DNA of 33,444 nucleotides from Candidatus Gastranaerophilales bacterium. GTDB lineage: Bacteria; Cyanobacteriota; Vampirovibrionia; Gastranaerophilales; Gastranaerophilaceae. Below, piece after piece: positions 21,484 through 30,306 of the stretch; the stretch's first letter is position 1, and each line of letters begins with the position of its first letter. The stretch spans positions 1 through 33,444 of the forward strand of contig CAJOPF010000046.1 of NCBI GenBank assembly GCA_905236205.1. The letters are read 5' to 3'. A program made the translations under genes and the position numbers. Under the pieces are notes generated by a model that had not been told where the DNA came from, ran no database searches, and was given only the letters and a program-made list of their open reading frames with translations.

Positions 21484-23368
21484 AGATTTCTTCAGAAATA
21501 AAAATAAAAATAATTCCGGTAAAATATACAAAACTTTTACCTTTTGCGGGATTAGATTTAAAGTTTTAATCGGTTTTACAAATTCTCAATACGTAAACAA
21601 ATATCTGAACAATATAAAACCTTATAAAGCGTCTTCTCACAAAATTTGGGATGTACTGCCGAATGAAAGAAAAGATATACTTAAGCTTGATTGGAATGAA
21701 GCCGTAATTCCACCTTCTCCGCGAGTAACAGAAAGAATACAAGAACTTCTTAATGAACCGAATTTTTTGAATTTGTACCCTCAAACTTATAATAAAAAAC
21801 TTTTAGAAAAAATTTCCGAATACGTAAATATTCCTGTCAAAAATATTCAATATTTTTCAAGCTCAGACTCTATTCACGAATATATTGCAAAACTTTATAT
21901 AAAAGAAAATGATAAAGTTTTAATCCAAGGACCGTCTTATGATAATTTCAGACTAACGGCAGAAGCTAACGGAGCTAAAATATATTATTGTGAAGTTGAA
22001 CCTGAAAATTTTAAATTTGATGAGAAAAAATTTGATAAGGCTGTTGCCGAAATTTCTCCGACATTCGTCTACATTTGCTCTCCGAATAACCCTTGCGGAT
22101 ATATTAACAAGACCGAATATTTGGAACATCTTATCAAAAAATACACAGGTACAATGTTTTTGATTGATGAGGCTTATGCTGAATTTTCGGGGATATCTGC
22201 GAAAGAACTGAGCCTTAAGTATGAAAATATTTTAGTTACAAGAACACTTTCCAAAGCATTTGCTATGGCAAATTTACGTTTTGGATACCTTATAGCATCA
22301 GAAAACAATATAAACAGCATAAACAGTATTCGAAACCCGAAAAACATAAATACTTTTACACAAGAAACAGCTATTGCAACGCTTTCCGATATTGAATATA
22401 TGCAAAATTATGTTAAAGAAGTTAAAGAAGCAAGAAAACTTTTTATTGATGAAATGAAAAAATATTCGGACATAAAAGTTTTTGACAGTTATTCAAATTT
22501 TGTATTGATGAAATTTAAAAATTGCGGTTTAAAATACAGATTTTTTGAATATTTAAAAGAAAAAAATATATTTGTAAGAGATTTAACACAAAGTAAAATT
22601 CTCTATACTTGTCTAAGAATTACGATAGGTAATATTGAAAGCGTAAAAAAAGTTCTTGATGTTATTGAAGAATTTTTCAAAACTGAAAATACTCCTGCTC
22701 AAAAGTATCAAGATAAAGTTGCACTTTTTGATTTTTGCGAAACTTTAGTTAATTTTCAATCAGGAAACGCTTTTGTAGATTACGTAAGACGCGAAAAAAA
22801 CTCTTTTAAATTTAACCTGAGATATAAAATTCACAAAAAATTCTGTAAAATTAAAAGTAGAATTATAAAAAATTTTATCGGTAAAGAAGACTATTTAGGT
22901 ATAATTAAAAATCTTTCAAAACAGGAATTAGAGAATTTAGCACTAAACTACTATGTGGAAAAAATTCGTCCTAATTTTAATTTATCGGTAATTCAGGAAT
23001 TAAAAAGATTAAAAAATGAAGGATATCGAATTTATGTGGTATCAGGCGGATATGACACATACTTAAAGTATTTTGCAGAAGAATTTAATATTGACGGTAT
23101 TTTTTCCACAAAATTAAAATATGATAAAAATGATATTTTTACGGGAAAATTTGATGGCATTGACTGTATGTGCTCAAATAAAATATTACTGTTAAAAAAT
23201 TTCTTTAAAAATGAACCTTTTAACGAATATGAAACAGTTGCATACAGTGATAATATCAGCGATTTACCGCTTTTAAAACTTTGTAAAAAAGGTTATTTAG
23301 TGATGAATAAGGAAAAAGCTATTCCAAACTGGGCTAAAGAAGAAAAACTTGAAGTATTTTATATATGA
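21476..23368 (+). CDS. Fused PLP aminotransferase (HisC-like) and HAD phosphatase
   Basis: Two enzymes in one chain. Residues about 65-400 are a fold-type I aminotransferase of the HisC/CobD-like group: LDWNEAVIPPSPRV, YICSPNNPCGYI (Asn for PLP), LIDEAYAEF (Asp) and RTLSKAFAMANLRFGYL with the PLP lysine near residue 260. Residues about 415-625 are a SerB-like HAD: FDFCETLV, VVSGGYDTY, NKILLLK and YSDNISDLPLL. In motif I the usual DxD is DFC (D419, C421). A linked pair would aminate a keto-phosphate, then remove the phosphate. In Campylobacter capsules separate enzymes of these types make serinol from dihydroxyacetone phosphate; a similar product here is an inference. ATG 21476 with AAGGTG is preferred over the track's GTG 21467. 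630 aa. Confidence 0.87.
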   Translation: MFKDFFRNKNKNNSGKIYKTFTFCGIRFKVLIGFTNSQYVNKYLNNIKPYKASSHKIWDVLPNERKDILKLDWNEAVIPPSPRVTERIQELLNEPNFLNLYPQTYNKKLLEKISEYVNIPVKNIQYFSSSDSIHEYIAKLYIKENDKVLIQGPSYDNFRLTAEANGAKIYYCEVEPENFKFDEKKFDKAVAEISPTFVYICSPNNPCGYINKTEYLEHLIKKYTGTMFLIDEAYAEFSGISAKELSLKYENILVTRTLSKAFAMANLRFGYLIASENNINSINSIRNPKNINTFTQETAIATLSDIEYMQNYVKEVKEARKLFIDEMKKYSDIKVFDSYSNFVLMKFKNCGLKYRFFEYLKEKNIFVRDLTQSKILYTCLRITIGNIESVKKVLDVIEEFFKTENTPAQKYQDKVALFDFCETLVNFQSGNAFVDYVRREKNSFKFNLRYKIHKKFCKIKSRIIKNFIGKEDYLGIIKNLSKQELENLALNYYVEKIRPNFNLSVIQELKRLKNEGYRIYVVSGGYDTYLKYFAEEFNIDGIFSTKLKYDKNDIFTGKFDGIDCMCSNKILLLKNFFKNEPFNEYETVAYSDNISDLPLLKLCKKGYLVMNKEKAIPNWAKEEKLEVFYI

Positions 23369-24204
23369 GGTTAATACGGGCTTTGAACAAAAATAAAATA
23401 AAAATACTTGTTGTATATCATAAAAAAGATAATCTGTTCAAGAGCTGTATGTTTGTACCGATACATGCAGGGCGAGCAATTGCGAAAGAAAAATCAAAAG
23501 ACGGTATAATCTCGGAAGATGAGTATAATTGGCTTGTAAAAAATACTATTGGCGACGATACAGGAGATAATATATCTTCTAAAAATCGAGAATTAAACGA
23601 ACTTACGGCAATTTATTGGGCTTGGAAAAATTATGATAAACTTGGCAACCCTGATTATATCGGTTTGAACCATTATCGCAGATTTTTTAAAGCAGATTAT
23701 AATAATTTAAAGAATTTATTAAAAGAATATTATTTTATAAAAATGGATTTCTTTTTAAATAAAAAAGAATCCCTTTACGAGTCTTGGAAAAACTGCAATA
23801 AAGACTGGACAGACAATGAATATTTAGACAATGCTTTAAAAAGCTGTAATGAGTTACAGGGTAATAATGAAATAGAAAAATACTTCAAAAATAATACCGA
23901 ATCTGACGGTTTATGCAATATGTTTATTTTACCAAAGGAAGAATTTTTCAAATATTGTGAGTTTTTGTTCGGTCTTGTTTTCCGACTCCCAGAAAAACAA
24001 GGGCTTAGAACAACAGGAATGTTTGCCGAAAGATTAAGCTCCTATTATTTTGTAACCCTTTCGAAAACAAAAAAATGCCTGACATTACCAATTTGTAAAG
24101 AGCCTGTCAGCCACTCATATAAAGAAAAATTGCGCAACAAAATTTCAGAAACAAAAAATAAATTTTCAAAATTAAAATTTTTGTTAAAGTGGTATAATAG
24201 CTAA
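23365..24204 (+). CDS. DUF4422-family capsular/exopolysaccharide protein, probable glycosyltransferase
   Basis: DUF4422 proteins are common in capsule and exopolysaccharide loci and are thought to be glycosyltransferases. The family marks are KILVVYHKKDN at the start, VPIHAGRAIAKEKSKDG, ISSKNRELNELTAIYWAWKN and DYIGLNHYRRFF, then MFAERLSSYYF near the end. 279 aa. It overlaps the fusion gene by 4 bases (ATGA), so it belongs to the same operon. No membrane segment or signal. Donor and acceptor sugars are unknown. Confidence 0.85.
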   Translation: MRLIRALNKNKIKILVVYHKKDNLFKSCMFVPIHAGRAIAKEKSKDGIISEDEYNWLVKNTIGDDTGDNISSKNRELNELTAIYWAWKNYDKLGNPDYIGLNHYRRFFKADYNNLKNLLKEYYFIKMDFFLNKKESLYESWKNCNKDWTDNEYLDNALKSCNELQGNNEIEKYFKNNTESDGLCNMFILPKEEFFKYCEFLFGLVFRLPEKQGLRTTGMFAERLSSYYFVTLSKTKKCLTLPICKEPVSHSYKEKLRNKISETKNKFSKLKFLLKWYNS

Positions 24205-24221
24205 AAAGGTACAATTTAACT

Positions 24222-25976
24222 ATGCTGAGCAGATATTTTAAAACAAAAATAAAATCTAAAAATTTTGACGATAATTTACGCAATTTAATTAAAGAAAACA
24301 AAGATAAAAAAGTCCTTATTTACGGCGCAGGTCAGGGTTTTAAAGAATTAGACAAAAAGTATCTTTTCAGCAAAAACCTAAATATAAAAGCTGTTGCAGA
24401 TAAAAAATTTGAAAATAAACATAATAAATTTTTTAACGGTATACGAGCAATTGCTCCTGAACAAATAACAAAGGAAGATTATGATGTAATATTGATTTCA
24501 AACGAAAATGCTAAACCCATTTTAAAATATTTAATTGATGATTTAAAAATTAACAACAAAAATATACAAGCAATATTTAAAGAAGAAATTAAAGATGAAC
24601 GCACTAATTTTAATTATCTGCAAAAAATCAATTTCAAAAAACAATTAGCACAATTAACAAAAGAAACGTACGGAAAAAAAATAATTTTATACGGAGCAGG
24701 AGCATTTTTGCAGCTTGCTCACAAAGTATATGATTTTTCCAAACTGAATATAATCGGTATTTCAGATAAAAAATTCAGTAATCATAGCGAAAACGAAACA
24801 TTTTTAGGATACAAAGTTTATTCTCCTGATGAAATAAAAAATATAAATCCGGATATTATAATTGTTACTGCAAAAAACTACAACCATACAATAAAATTAG
24901 TTTATAATGACGTTATTAAAAATTCAAATGCCGAATATATGCCACTTGTAAAAAGTAAATCCGCATCGTTAATCGTTCAATATTTTACGATTATGTTTTC
25001 CGGATTATTTAACAGAAAATATTATTTGACACAATACGGAAGCAAATTAAATTTTCTGCAAAAACTTTTTCCAATGTGGCACTACACAAAAAACGGGTGG
25101 AAACATAACTTCAACCCATCAAACAAATTTGATGCCGTATATTTCCAAAGTACACGCCCTTGGATTTTAGAAAATCCGCTATATCATTATTTAAAATATA
25201 TCGTTAAATATTCCAACTTCCTTAATCCAACAAATTATTACTTACCGAAAGAAGAAAACATAAATAAATACCTTAAAGCAAAAGCAAAAAGAGGTAAAAC
25301 AAAAAAAGTAATCTACACCTGCCTTACAGGTGATTATGATAACTTAGAGTCAATAAAATCACATCATTATATTGATAATTCATGGGATTATGTCTGCTTT
25401 ACGGATAATCAGGAATATATAAAAAAAGGACAATACGGTATTTGGGAAATACGACCGCTTGAGTATACAAAATCCGATAATGTGAGAAATAACCGCTGGC
25501 ACAAAATGCATCCTCACATATTGTTTCCGAATTATGATGAAAGTATATATTTAGATACCAACATAAATATTTTATCAAACAGGATCTTCAAACAAATAAA
25601 AAAATGGAAAAAAGACTTGCTTTTACCAAAAAGATTGGGACACCAATGTATTTATCAGGAATACAAATGGATATACAAAGATAAAGTAGATAATCGTTCA
25701 ATTGTAAGAAAAGAATGGAAACTCATAAAACAAGCGGGTATGCCGAGAAATTACGGAGCTTGCGAATGTAATTTAATATACAGAAAACACAAAAATCCAA
25801 AAATAATAAAAATAATGGAAGAATGGTGGTATTTTGTTGAAAATTATTCAAAACGCGACCAGTTAGCTTTTCCTTACGTAATGTGGAAAAACAAATTACA
25901 AATAAAAGATTACTCAATTGAAAATTTAAAACCATATTACAAGGATTATTGCTTATTTAAACATAATAAACAATAA
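24222..25976 (+). CDS. Putative glycosyltransferase with two Rossmann-like domains and a DUF616-type domain
   Basis: The chain has three parts. Two N-terminal nucleotide-binding-like domains each open with a glycine motif: KKVLIYGAGQGFKEL (about residue 30) and KKIILYGAGAFLQLA (about residue 150), each followed by a VADKKF / ISDKKF turn, so they look duplicated. The C-terminal 250 residues resemble the DUF616 (TOD1/MUCI70) glycosyltransferase-like domain: KKVIYTCLTGDYDNL, YVCFTDN, NRWHKMHPHILFPNYDESIY and LDTNI with a DxN/DxD-type site, then YGACECNLIYRKH. 584 aa. There is no good Shine-Dalgarno; the gap to the previous gene is 17 bases. It is the last gene of the polysaccharide operon. The glycosyltransferase role is inferred from the domain and context. 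Confidence 0.78.
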   Translation: MLSRYFKTKIKSKNFDDNLRNLIKENKDKKVLIYGAGQGFKELDKKYLFSKNLNIKAVADKKFENKHNKFFNGIRAIAPEQITKEDYDVILISNENAKPILKYLIDDLKINNKNIQAIFKEEIKDERTNFNYLQKINFKKQLAQLTKETYGKKIILYGAGAFLQLAHKVYDFSKLNIIGISDKKFSNHSENETFLGYKVYSPDEIKNINPDIIIVTAKNYNHTIKLVYNDVIKNSNAEYMPLVKSKSASLIVQYFTIMFSGLFNRKYYLTQYGSKLNFLQKLFPMWHYTKNGWKHNFNPSNKFDAVYFQSTRPWILENPLYHYLKYIVKYSNFLNPTNYYLPKEENINKYLKAKAKRGKTKKVIYTCLTGDYDNLESIKSHHYIDNSWDYVCFTDNQEYIKKGQYGIWEIRPLEYTKSDNVRNNRWHKMHPHILFPNYDESIYLDTNINILSNRIFKQIKKWKKDLLLPKRLGHQCIYQEYKWIYKDKVDNRSIVRKEWKLIKQAGMPRNYGACECNLIYRKHKNPKIIKIMEEWWYFVENYSKRDQLAFPYVMWKNKLQIKDYSIENLKPYYKDYCLFKHNKQ

Positions 25977-26029
25977 AGTATTTGCATATTTAACTTTATT
26001 TTCAAATATTTTTAAACTAAAATACAGAT

Positions 26030-27787
26030 ATGGCAAGAATTAAACAACTGTCTAAAAATTTAATAAATCAAATTGCAGCGGGAGAAGTTATTGAAAGACC
26101 TGTGTCCGTAGTAAAAGAACTTGTAGAAAACGCTATTGATGCAGGTTCAACAAAGATTAGTATTGAAATTAACAATAATTGCAGGGATATAAGAGTTGCG
26201 GATAACGGTTCGGGCATACATCCAGACGATATTATTCTGGCTTTTTCAAAACACGCAACAAGCAAAATACAGACAGTTGAAGATTTATATTCGATAGAAA
26301 CTCTCGGATTTAGGGGAGAAGCTCTTTCAAGTATAATTTCTATTGCAAAAGTTACCTGCACAACAAGAACAAAAGATTACGATTACGGATTTAAAGTTGA
26401 ATGTGCGAATTCGGAAGTTCAAAAAACTCAATTCGGATGCGCAGTCGGAACAATAATGACCGTAAAAGATTTATTTTATAATATTCCTGCAAGATTAAAG
26501 TTTTTGAAAAGTGAAAAAACAGAATTTTCGTATATTCAGGAACTTGTTCAATCAATTGCTTTGGTTAATTCAAATATAGCTTTTGAATTAAAAAACAATG
26601 ACAAAACAGTACTAAAAACAAACGGTTTGGGCAATTTAATCAATACAATAAAAGACCTTTATTCAAAAGATACCGCAAGTCATTTGAAAGAAGTTTTTAA
26701 AACTGATGAATTATCGGGATTAAAAATTTCAGGCTATATTTCAACACCCGATTACACACGTTCGAGTAAAAAATATAATATCTTCATAAATTCAAGAACG
26801 GTAAAATGTCAGGTATTTCAAAAAGCCATAGATACAGCCTATAAAAATATGATTGCAAAAGGAAAATATCCGTTTGTAGTTTTAAATCTTGAACTTTCAC
26901 CGACAGATATTGATGTAAACGTTCATCCTTCAAAAAAAGAAGTTCGATATAAAAACACAAACCAAATTTTTAGTTTTATATATTCCGCAATTGATATGGC
27001 TCTTTCAAATTACGTAGAAAGACCTGTAACAAATACTCTCAGCGTTGTAGAATTTAAGCCTGAGCAAACGGCAGAACAAAAATCTTTTGAAGATATATAC
27101 GTAAGTGATTTAAAACCTGTAAAACCAATTCAGGATGTATTTATAAAACCACGACAAGAAGTTACTCAAAATACCTTTTTTACAAAACAAGAAACAATTG
27201 TTCAAAACTCAATAACTCCGCAGGAAGAAGTCGAAACGGACAAAATTATAGGTCAATATAAAAAAACTTATATACTAATTGAAAAAGATGAAGGTTTGGA
27301 AATTGTTGACCAGCATATTGCAGAAGAAAGATATATTTATGAAAAATTAAAATCGCAAAATGAAATTGCATCACAAATATTGTTTTTGTCTGACGTAATA
27401 GAAGTTTCTCCGACAGAAGCTCAATTGATAAGAGAAAACAAGGATAAATTTGAGCATTTTGGTTTTCAAATTGAGGTTTTGAACGATAAAGAAGTAACCT
27501 TTAAAAAAGTTCCGCAATTACTGTCAAAAACAAACACAAAAGAAATCTTATCGGATATTTTGGAAAATCTTGACGGAGATATAGCAGGACTTGAAGAACA
27601 TATTTTAATTACAACTTCATGCAAAGCCGCAGTAAAGGCATGTCAGGAATTGTCTTTGTTTCAAATGCAGGAACTAATAAAAAAATGGCGAAAATGTGAA
27701 AAACCTTATACATGCCCGCATGGCAGACCTATTTCAAAAATAATTCCACACAAAGAACTTGCAGGATTTTTTCAAAGAAATAAATAA
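26030..27787 (+). CDS. mutL: DNA mismatch repair protein MutL, endonuclease type
   Basis: MutL couples mismatch recognition by MutS to strand removal. The GHKL ATPase has IAAGEVIERPVSVVKELVEN (Glu), DNGSGI and TLGFRGEALSSI, and the transducer domain has DIDVNVHPSKKEVRY. The C-terminal domain keeps the nicking endonuclease motif as DQHIAEERYIYE at residue 427 (Ile where Ala is usual), plus TSCKAAVKACQ and CPHGRP. It is thus expected to nick DNA itself, as in bacteria without MutH. The linker (about residues 340-410) is low-complexity. 585 aa. No Shine-Dalgarno precedes the ATG; a TAAAAT 6 bases upstream could give a nearly leaderless mRNA. A 53-base gap separates it from the polysaccharide operon. 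Confidence 0.96.
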   Translation: MARIKQLSKNLINQIAAGEVIERPVSVVKELVENAIDAGSTKISIEINNNCRDIRVADNGSGIHPDDIILAFSKHATSKIQTVEDLYSIETLGFRGEALSSIISIAKVTCTTRTKDYDYGFKVECANSEVQKTQFGCAVGTIMTVKDLFYNIPARLKFLKSEKTEFSYIQELVQSIALVNSNIAFELKNNDKTVLKTNGLGNLINTIKDLYSKDTASHLKEVFKTDELSGLKISGYISTPDYTRSSKKYNIFINSRTVKCQVFQKAIDTAYKNMIAKGKYPFVVLNLELSPTDIDVNVHPSKKEVRYKNTNQIFSFIYSAIDMALSNYVERPVTNTLSVVEFKPEQTAEQKSFEDIYVSDLKPVKPIQDVFIKPRQEVTQNTFFTKQETIVQNSITPQEEVETDKIIGQYKKTYILIEKDEGLEIVDQHIAEERYIYEKLKSQNEIASQILFLSDVIEVSPTEAQLIRENKDKFEHFGFQIEVLNDKEVTFKKVPQLLSKTNTKEILSDILENLDGDIAGLEEHILITTSCKAAVKACQELSLFQMQELIKKWRKCEKPYTCPHGRPISKIIPHKELAGFFQRNK

Positions 27788-27810
27788 AAAGCGCTCAATG
27801 AGCGCTTTTT
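27786..27810. terminator. Bidirectional terminator between mutL and the GAF/HD-GYP gene
   Basis: AAAAAGCGCTC and GAGCGCTTTTT pair around AAT, with A/T runs on both sides, between convergent genes. Confidence 0.9.
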
Positions 27811-27812
27811 AT

Positions 27813-29195
27813 TTAAACAACTTTTGTCAAAGCTTCATATATAACAGGATCCCATTTTACACCTGCTTCTTCTTTCAGAATTGCAAGAGCCTTCTCTTTT
27901 GGCATAGCTTTTCTGAACGGTCTGTCCGAAGTAAGAGCTGTATAAGCATCCGCAATCGCGATAATTCTTGAGCCCAAAGGAATTGACATTCCGCTTAAGC
28001 CCTCAGGTTCGCCTCTGCCGTCCCAACGTTCCTTGTGGTAATGAATATACGGAATAACTTCTGATAAGAAATTGATATTCATTAACAGATTTACACCAAC
28101 GTTAGGGTGATTTTGCAAACGTTCCCAATCTTCTTTGGTTAATTTTCCGCCATGATTAAACAAATCTTCAGGCAGTGTAATTTTACCTACATTTTGCAAT
28201 AATCCTGCATAATATATCAAATCACTTGTTTTTTCGTTCAATTTAAGGTTTTTACAAATTAACCTTGATAAATCAGCTGTCAATTGTGAGTGAGCAACCG
28301 TATATTCACCTTTAGCATCAACAGCTTTTGCAAGCAGGGTAACAAATATTTGTTGTTCATCACCCAAATCACCTATAAGAGCGGTCAATTCGGCTCTCAT
28401 GTGCTGCAAATCTATCATTCCTGCGTACTCATCTGCGAGTATATTGTTTACATCATCAATTGTTTTTTGTAACGACATTGATGTTGCAAACAACCTTGCC
28501 ATAGAAACAATCAATTTGCTTAACTCTGGTTTAAACGTTCTTTCAGAATAACTTTCAACAACAACTACGCCGACATTATACGCATTATTACTCATTGGAA
28601 TTGCTGATAAAAGTTTTACTTTATCTTCAAATAACGCTTTGTTAGGAACAAAATCCGCATTGTCATTAGGATTTTTTATTTCAACAATATCTCTTGTATT
28701 GAAAGCGTCAGCAACAAAAGCATGCTGATTTAAGTTATAGCCGATATTTTCTTTATATATATCATCTTTGAAATTTATTGATGAGCCGACTAAAAGCAAG
28801 TCATGGTTTTCCGTATCTAAACCTTTTGCAAAATCTTTTGTCAAATACACATGGCATGCATCCACATCCAGCATTTGAGAAATAGTTTTTGCAATAGAAT
28901 TGTAAATAACGTAATCTTCTTTCGAATTAAATCCCAAGACACAGAGCGTGTTATCAAGAGAATATATAGAAACCAATTCCCTCAATTGATTTTTGAGACT
29001 TTCTGATTTATCTTTTTTATCTTTTTCGGATTTGCCGATTTTTTGCGCCAAATCATCAGATATAAGACATTCGGAAATAAAATCACCTAAATTAAGTGCA
29101 AAGATTTCTTCTAAAGGATCGTCATTCATCAAATCCATACTGCGACCAAATAGAGATGCTCCTGTACTGTTATCCTCTAATTTTTTTTCTTCCAT
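27813..29195 (-). CDS. GAF domain plus degenerate HD-GYP domain protein
   Basis: Residues about 80-245 look like a GAF sensor domain (ISQMLDVDACHVYLTK, LLSAIPMSNNAYNVGVVVVE). Residues 285-460 are HD-GYP by overall pattern: HSQLTADLSRLICKNL, HGGKLTKEDWERLQNHPNVG, IHYHKERWDGRGEPEGLSGM, IIAIADAYTALTSDRPFRKA. Active members hydrolyse cyclic-di-GMP using an HD metal site. Here the HD pair is replaced by Q334-N335 (LLQNVGKI) and GYP reads GEP (395-397). Catalysis is therefore doubtful; a non-enzymatic sensor or binding role is more likely. It is cytoplasmic, with no membrane segment. AGAGGA lies about 13 bases before the ATG, an unusually long spacing. It is a single gene between two terminators or spacers. 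Confidence 0.86.
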   Translation of the reverse strand: MEEKKLEDNSTGASLFGRSMDLMNDDPLEEIFALNLGDFISECLISDDLAQKIGKSEKDKKDKSESLKNQLRELVSIYSLDNTLCVLGFNSKEDYVIYNSIAKTISQMLDVDACHVYLTKDFAKGLDTENHDLLLVGSSINFKDDIYKENIGYNLNQHAFVADAFNTRDIVEIKNPNDNADFVPNKALFEDKVKLLSAIPMSNNAYNVGVVVVESYSERTFKPELSKLIVSMARLFATSMSLQKTIDDVNNILADEYAGMIDLQHMRAELTALIGDLGDEQQIFVTLLAKAVDAKGEYTVAHSQLTADLSRLICKNLKLNEKTSDLIYYAGLLQNVGKITLPEDLFNHGGKLTKEDWERLQNHPNVGVNLLMNINFLSEVIPYIHYHKERWDGRGEPEGLSGMSIPLGSRIIAIADAYTALTSDRPFRKAMPKEKALAILKEEAGVKWDPVIYEALTKVV

Positions 29196-29290
29196 TACTG
29201 TAAATATCCTCTTTTTGTTTCTTATACATCTTATATCGGCACAATTTTTAAAAACTTTGATGTTTTTTGAAAATTTTATACTAAAGTATG

Positions 29291-29308
29291 AAAAAGTTTA
29301 AACTTTTT
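29291..29308. promoter_or_regulatory. 18-bp palindrome in the divergent gap before the GAF/HD-GYP gene
   Basis: AAAAAGTTTAAACTTTTT is a perfect dyad, 96 bases upstream of the 29195 start, with a second short dyad (ATACTAAAGTAT) just to its left. The 264-base gap holds no gene. It could be an operator or a hairpin; AT-rich chance occurrence is possible. Confidence 0.35.
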
Positions 29309-29459
29309 ATATAAATTTTTACCCTAAAACTTGTTTGTAATAAGTATTTTTGTTATCATGTAAATAAATGTTACGGTTTTAAAACATCTTGAAATCGTTT
29401 TTTAGTAAAATACTTTATAAAAGTGTAAGTAGCACGTGATAAGAGAGGTCAGGTGTAGC

Positions 29460-29681
29460 ATGTCAGAAAACCAATTTGAAGATTTTCTTGAAAATAACAA
29501 AGGTAATTTGGAATATTTAAACAAAAATGACAGAAGAATGAGGTTTAATAATGCAAAAGACCCTATTTATTTTGCATTTAACTTTGTTGAAAATAGACCT
29601 GTAAGCGCATTGATAAAAGACTTTTTTGAAGACATGATGTTTGAAATAAAAAAAGCATTTTCTCCAAAAAAGAAGAAATAA
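29460..29681 (+). CDS. Small charged protein (73 aa), unknown function
   Basis: I do not recognise this protein. The track starts at GTG 29436, but AGGTG stands just upstream of ATG 29460, giving MSENQFEDFLENNKGNLEYL and onward. It has an acidic N-terminus, a central FNFVENRPVSALIKDFFEDM helix that may be amphipathic, and a basic lysine tail (AFSPKKKK). No signal peptide. It is followed by a strong terminator, so it is monocistronic. The clean terminator and composition favour a real gene. Confidence 0.65.
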   Translation: MSENQFEDFLENNKGNLEYLNKNDRRMRFNNAKDPIYFAFNFVENRPVSALIKDFFEDMMFEIKKAFSPKKKK

Positions 29682-29691
29682 TAAAAGACAC

Positions 29692-29718
29692 AAAAGCTCC
29701 GATAAATCGGAGCTTTTT
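29692..29718 (+). terminator. Terminator after the 73-aa gene
   Basis: AAAAGCTCCGAT and ATCGGAGCTTTT pair around AA, followed by a T-run. It isolates the 73-aa gene from the MerR-like/recA operon. Confidence 0.9.
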
Positions 29719-29751
29719 GCTTAATATTTATTAAAAATATGTGTTAAAAAT

Positions 29752-29780
29752 TTGTATTTTTTTTCTGTATCAAATAGAAT
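29752..29780 (+). promoter_or_regulatory. Promoter of the MerR-like/recA operon
   Basis: TTGTAT (29752-29757) and TAGAAT (29775-29780) have a 17-base spacer and lie 19 bases before the start of the MerR-like gene. No LexA-like operator was recognised here. Confidence 0.6.
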
Positions 29781-29799
29781 ATTACTAAGGGTAGGGGAA

Positions 29800-30294
29800 A
29801 TGTCGACGCAAAGTTTAAGCGATATAACGCTCACTCCGAGCGAAGTTAGAGAAATTCTTGATGCTGATAATGATGAAATTATCAGTTTGTGTAAACGTGC
29901 ATCTATTATACCTCGCAGAAACAGACGCGGATTAACTTATTTTTCTTATGATGACGTAAAACGTTTACAGCAGGTAAAACAAATGAGAAATACTTTAGTA
30001 AGAATTTCTCCAAATCAAGCTGTGGACAGAATTATGAATTCTTTCAGTCAAATGGAAGAAAAAATATCCGATAATATAATTGAAAATTTGGATAAAAAAC
30101 TTTCCGAAAAACTTAAAAATATAGAAATTATGACGGAAGAAATCGTAAAACTTCAAACCGAAAATGAAAAATTGAAAAATAAAATTATGGAACTGCATCG
30201 TGAAAATGTTCAAATGAAAATGGAATTGGATAAATTTGAAAAAATCGGTTTTGGTTTCTATAAAAAATATGAAGTAAAAGATTACAGTATATAA
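29800..30294 (+). CDS. MerR-like helix-turn-helix protein with coiled coil
   Basis: The N-terminus (TPSEVREILDADNDEIISLC, then RGLTYFSYDDVKRLQQVKQM) matches a MerR-type winged helix, with the characteristic Y-(S/T)-x2-D-V-x-R-L turn that ends the DNA-binding domain. Residues about 85-155 are a long coiled coil (IVKLQTENEKLKNKIMELHR) in place of a ligand-binding domain, which suggests dimerisation. The track start at 29752 adds 16 residues that overlap the promoter; AGGGTAGGGG before ATG 29800 supports a 164-aa protein. recA starts 12 bases after its stop, so the two are co-transcribed. Whether it regulates recA is unknown. A structural DNA-binding role is the alternative. Confidence 0.82.
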   Translation: MSTQSLSDITLTPSEVREILDADNDEIISLCKRASIIPRRNRRGLTYFSYDDVKRLQQVKQMRNTLVRISPNQAVDRIMNSFSQMEEKISDNIIENLDKKLSEKLKNIEIMTEEIVKLQTENEKLKNKIMELHRENVQMKMELDKFEKIGFGFYKKYEVKDYSI

Positions 30295-30306
30295 AAGGAT
30301 TTAATC

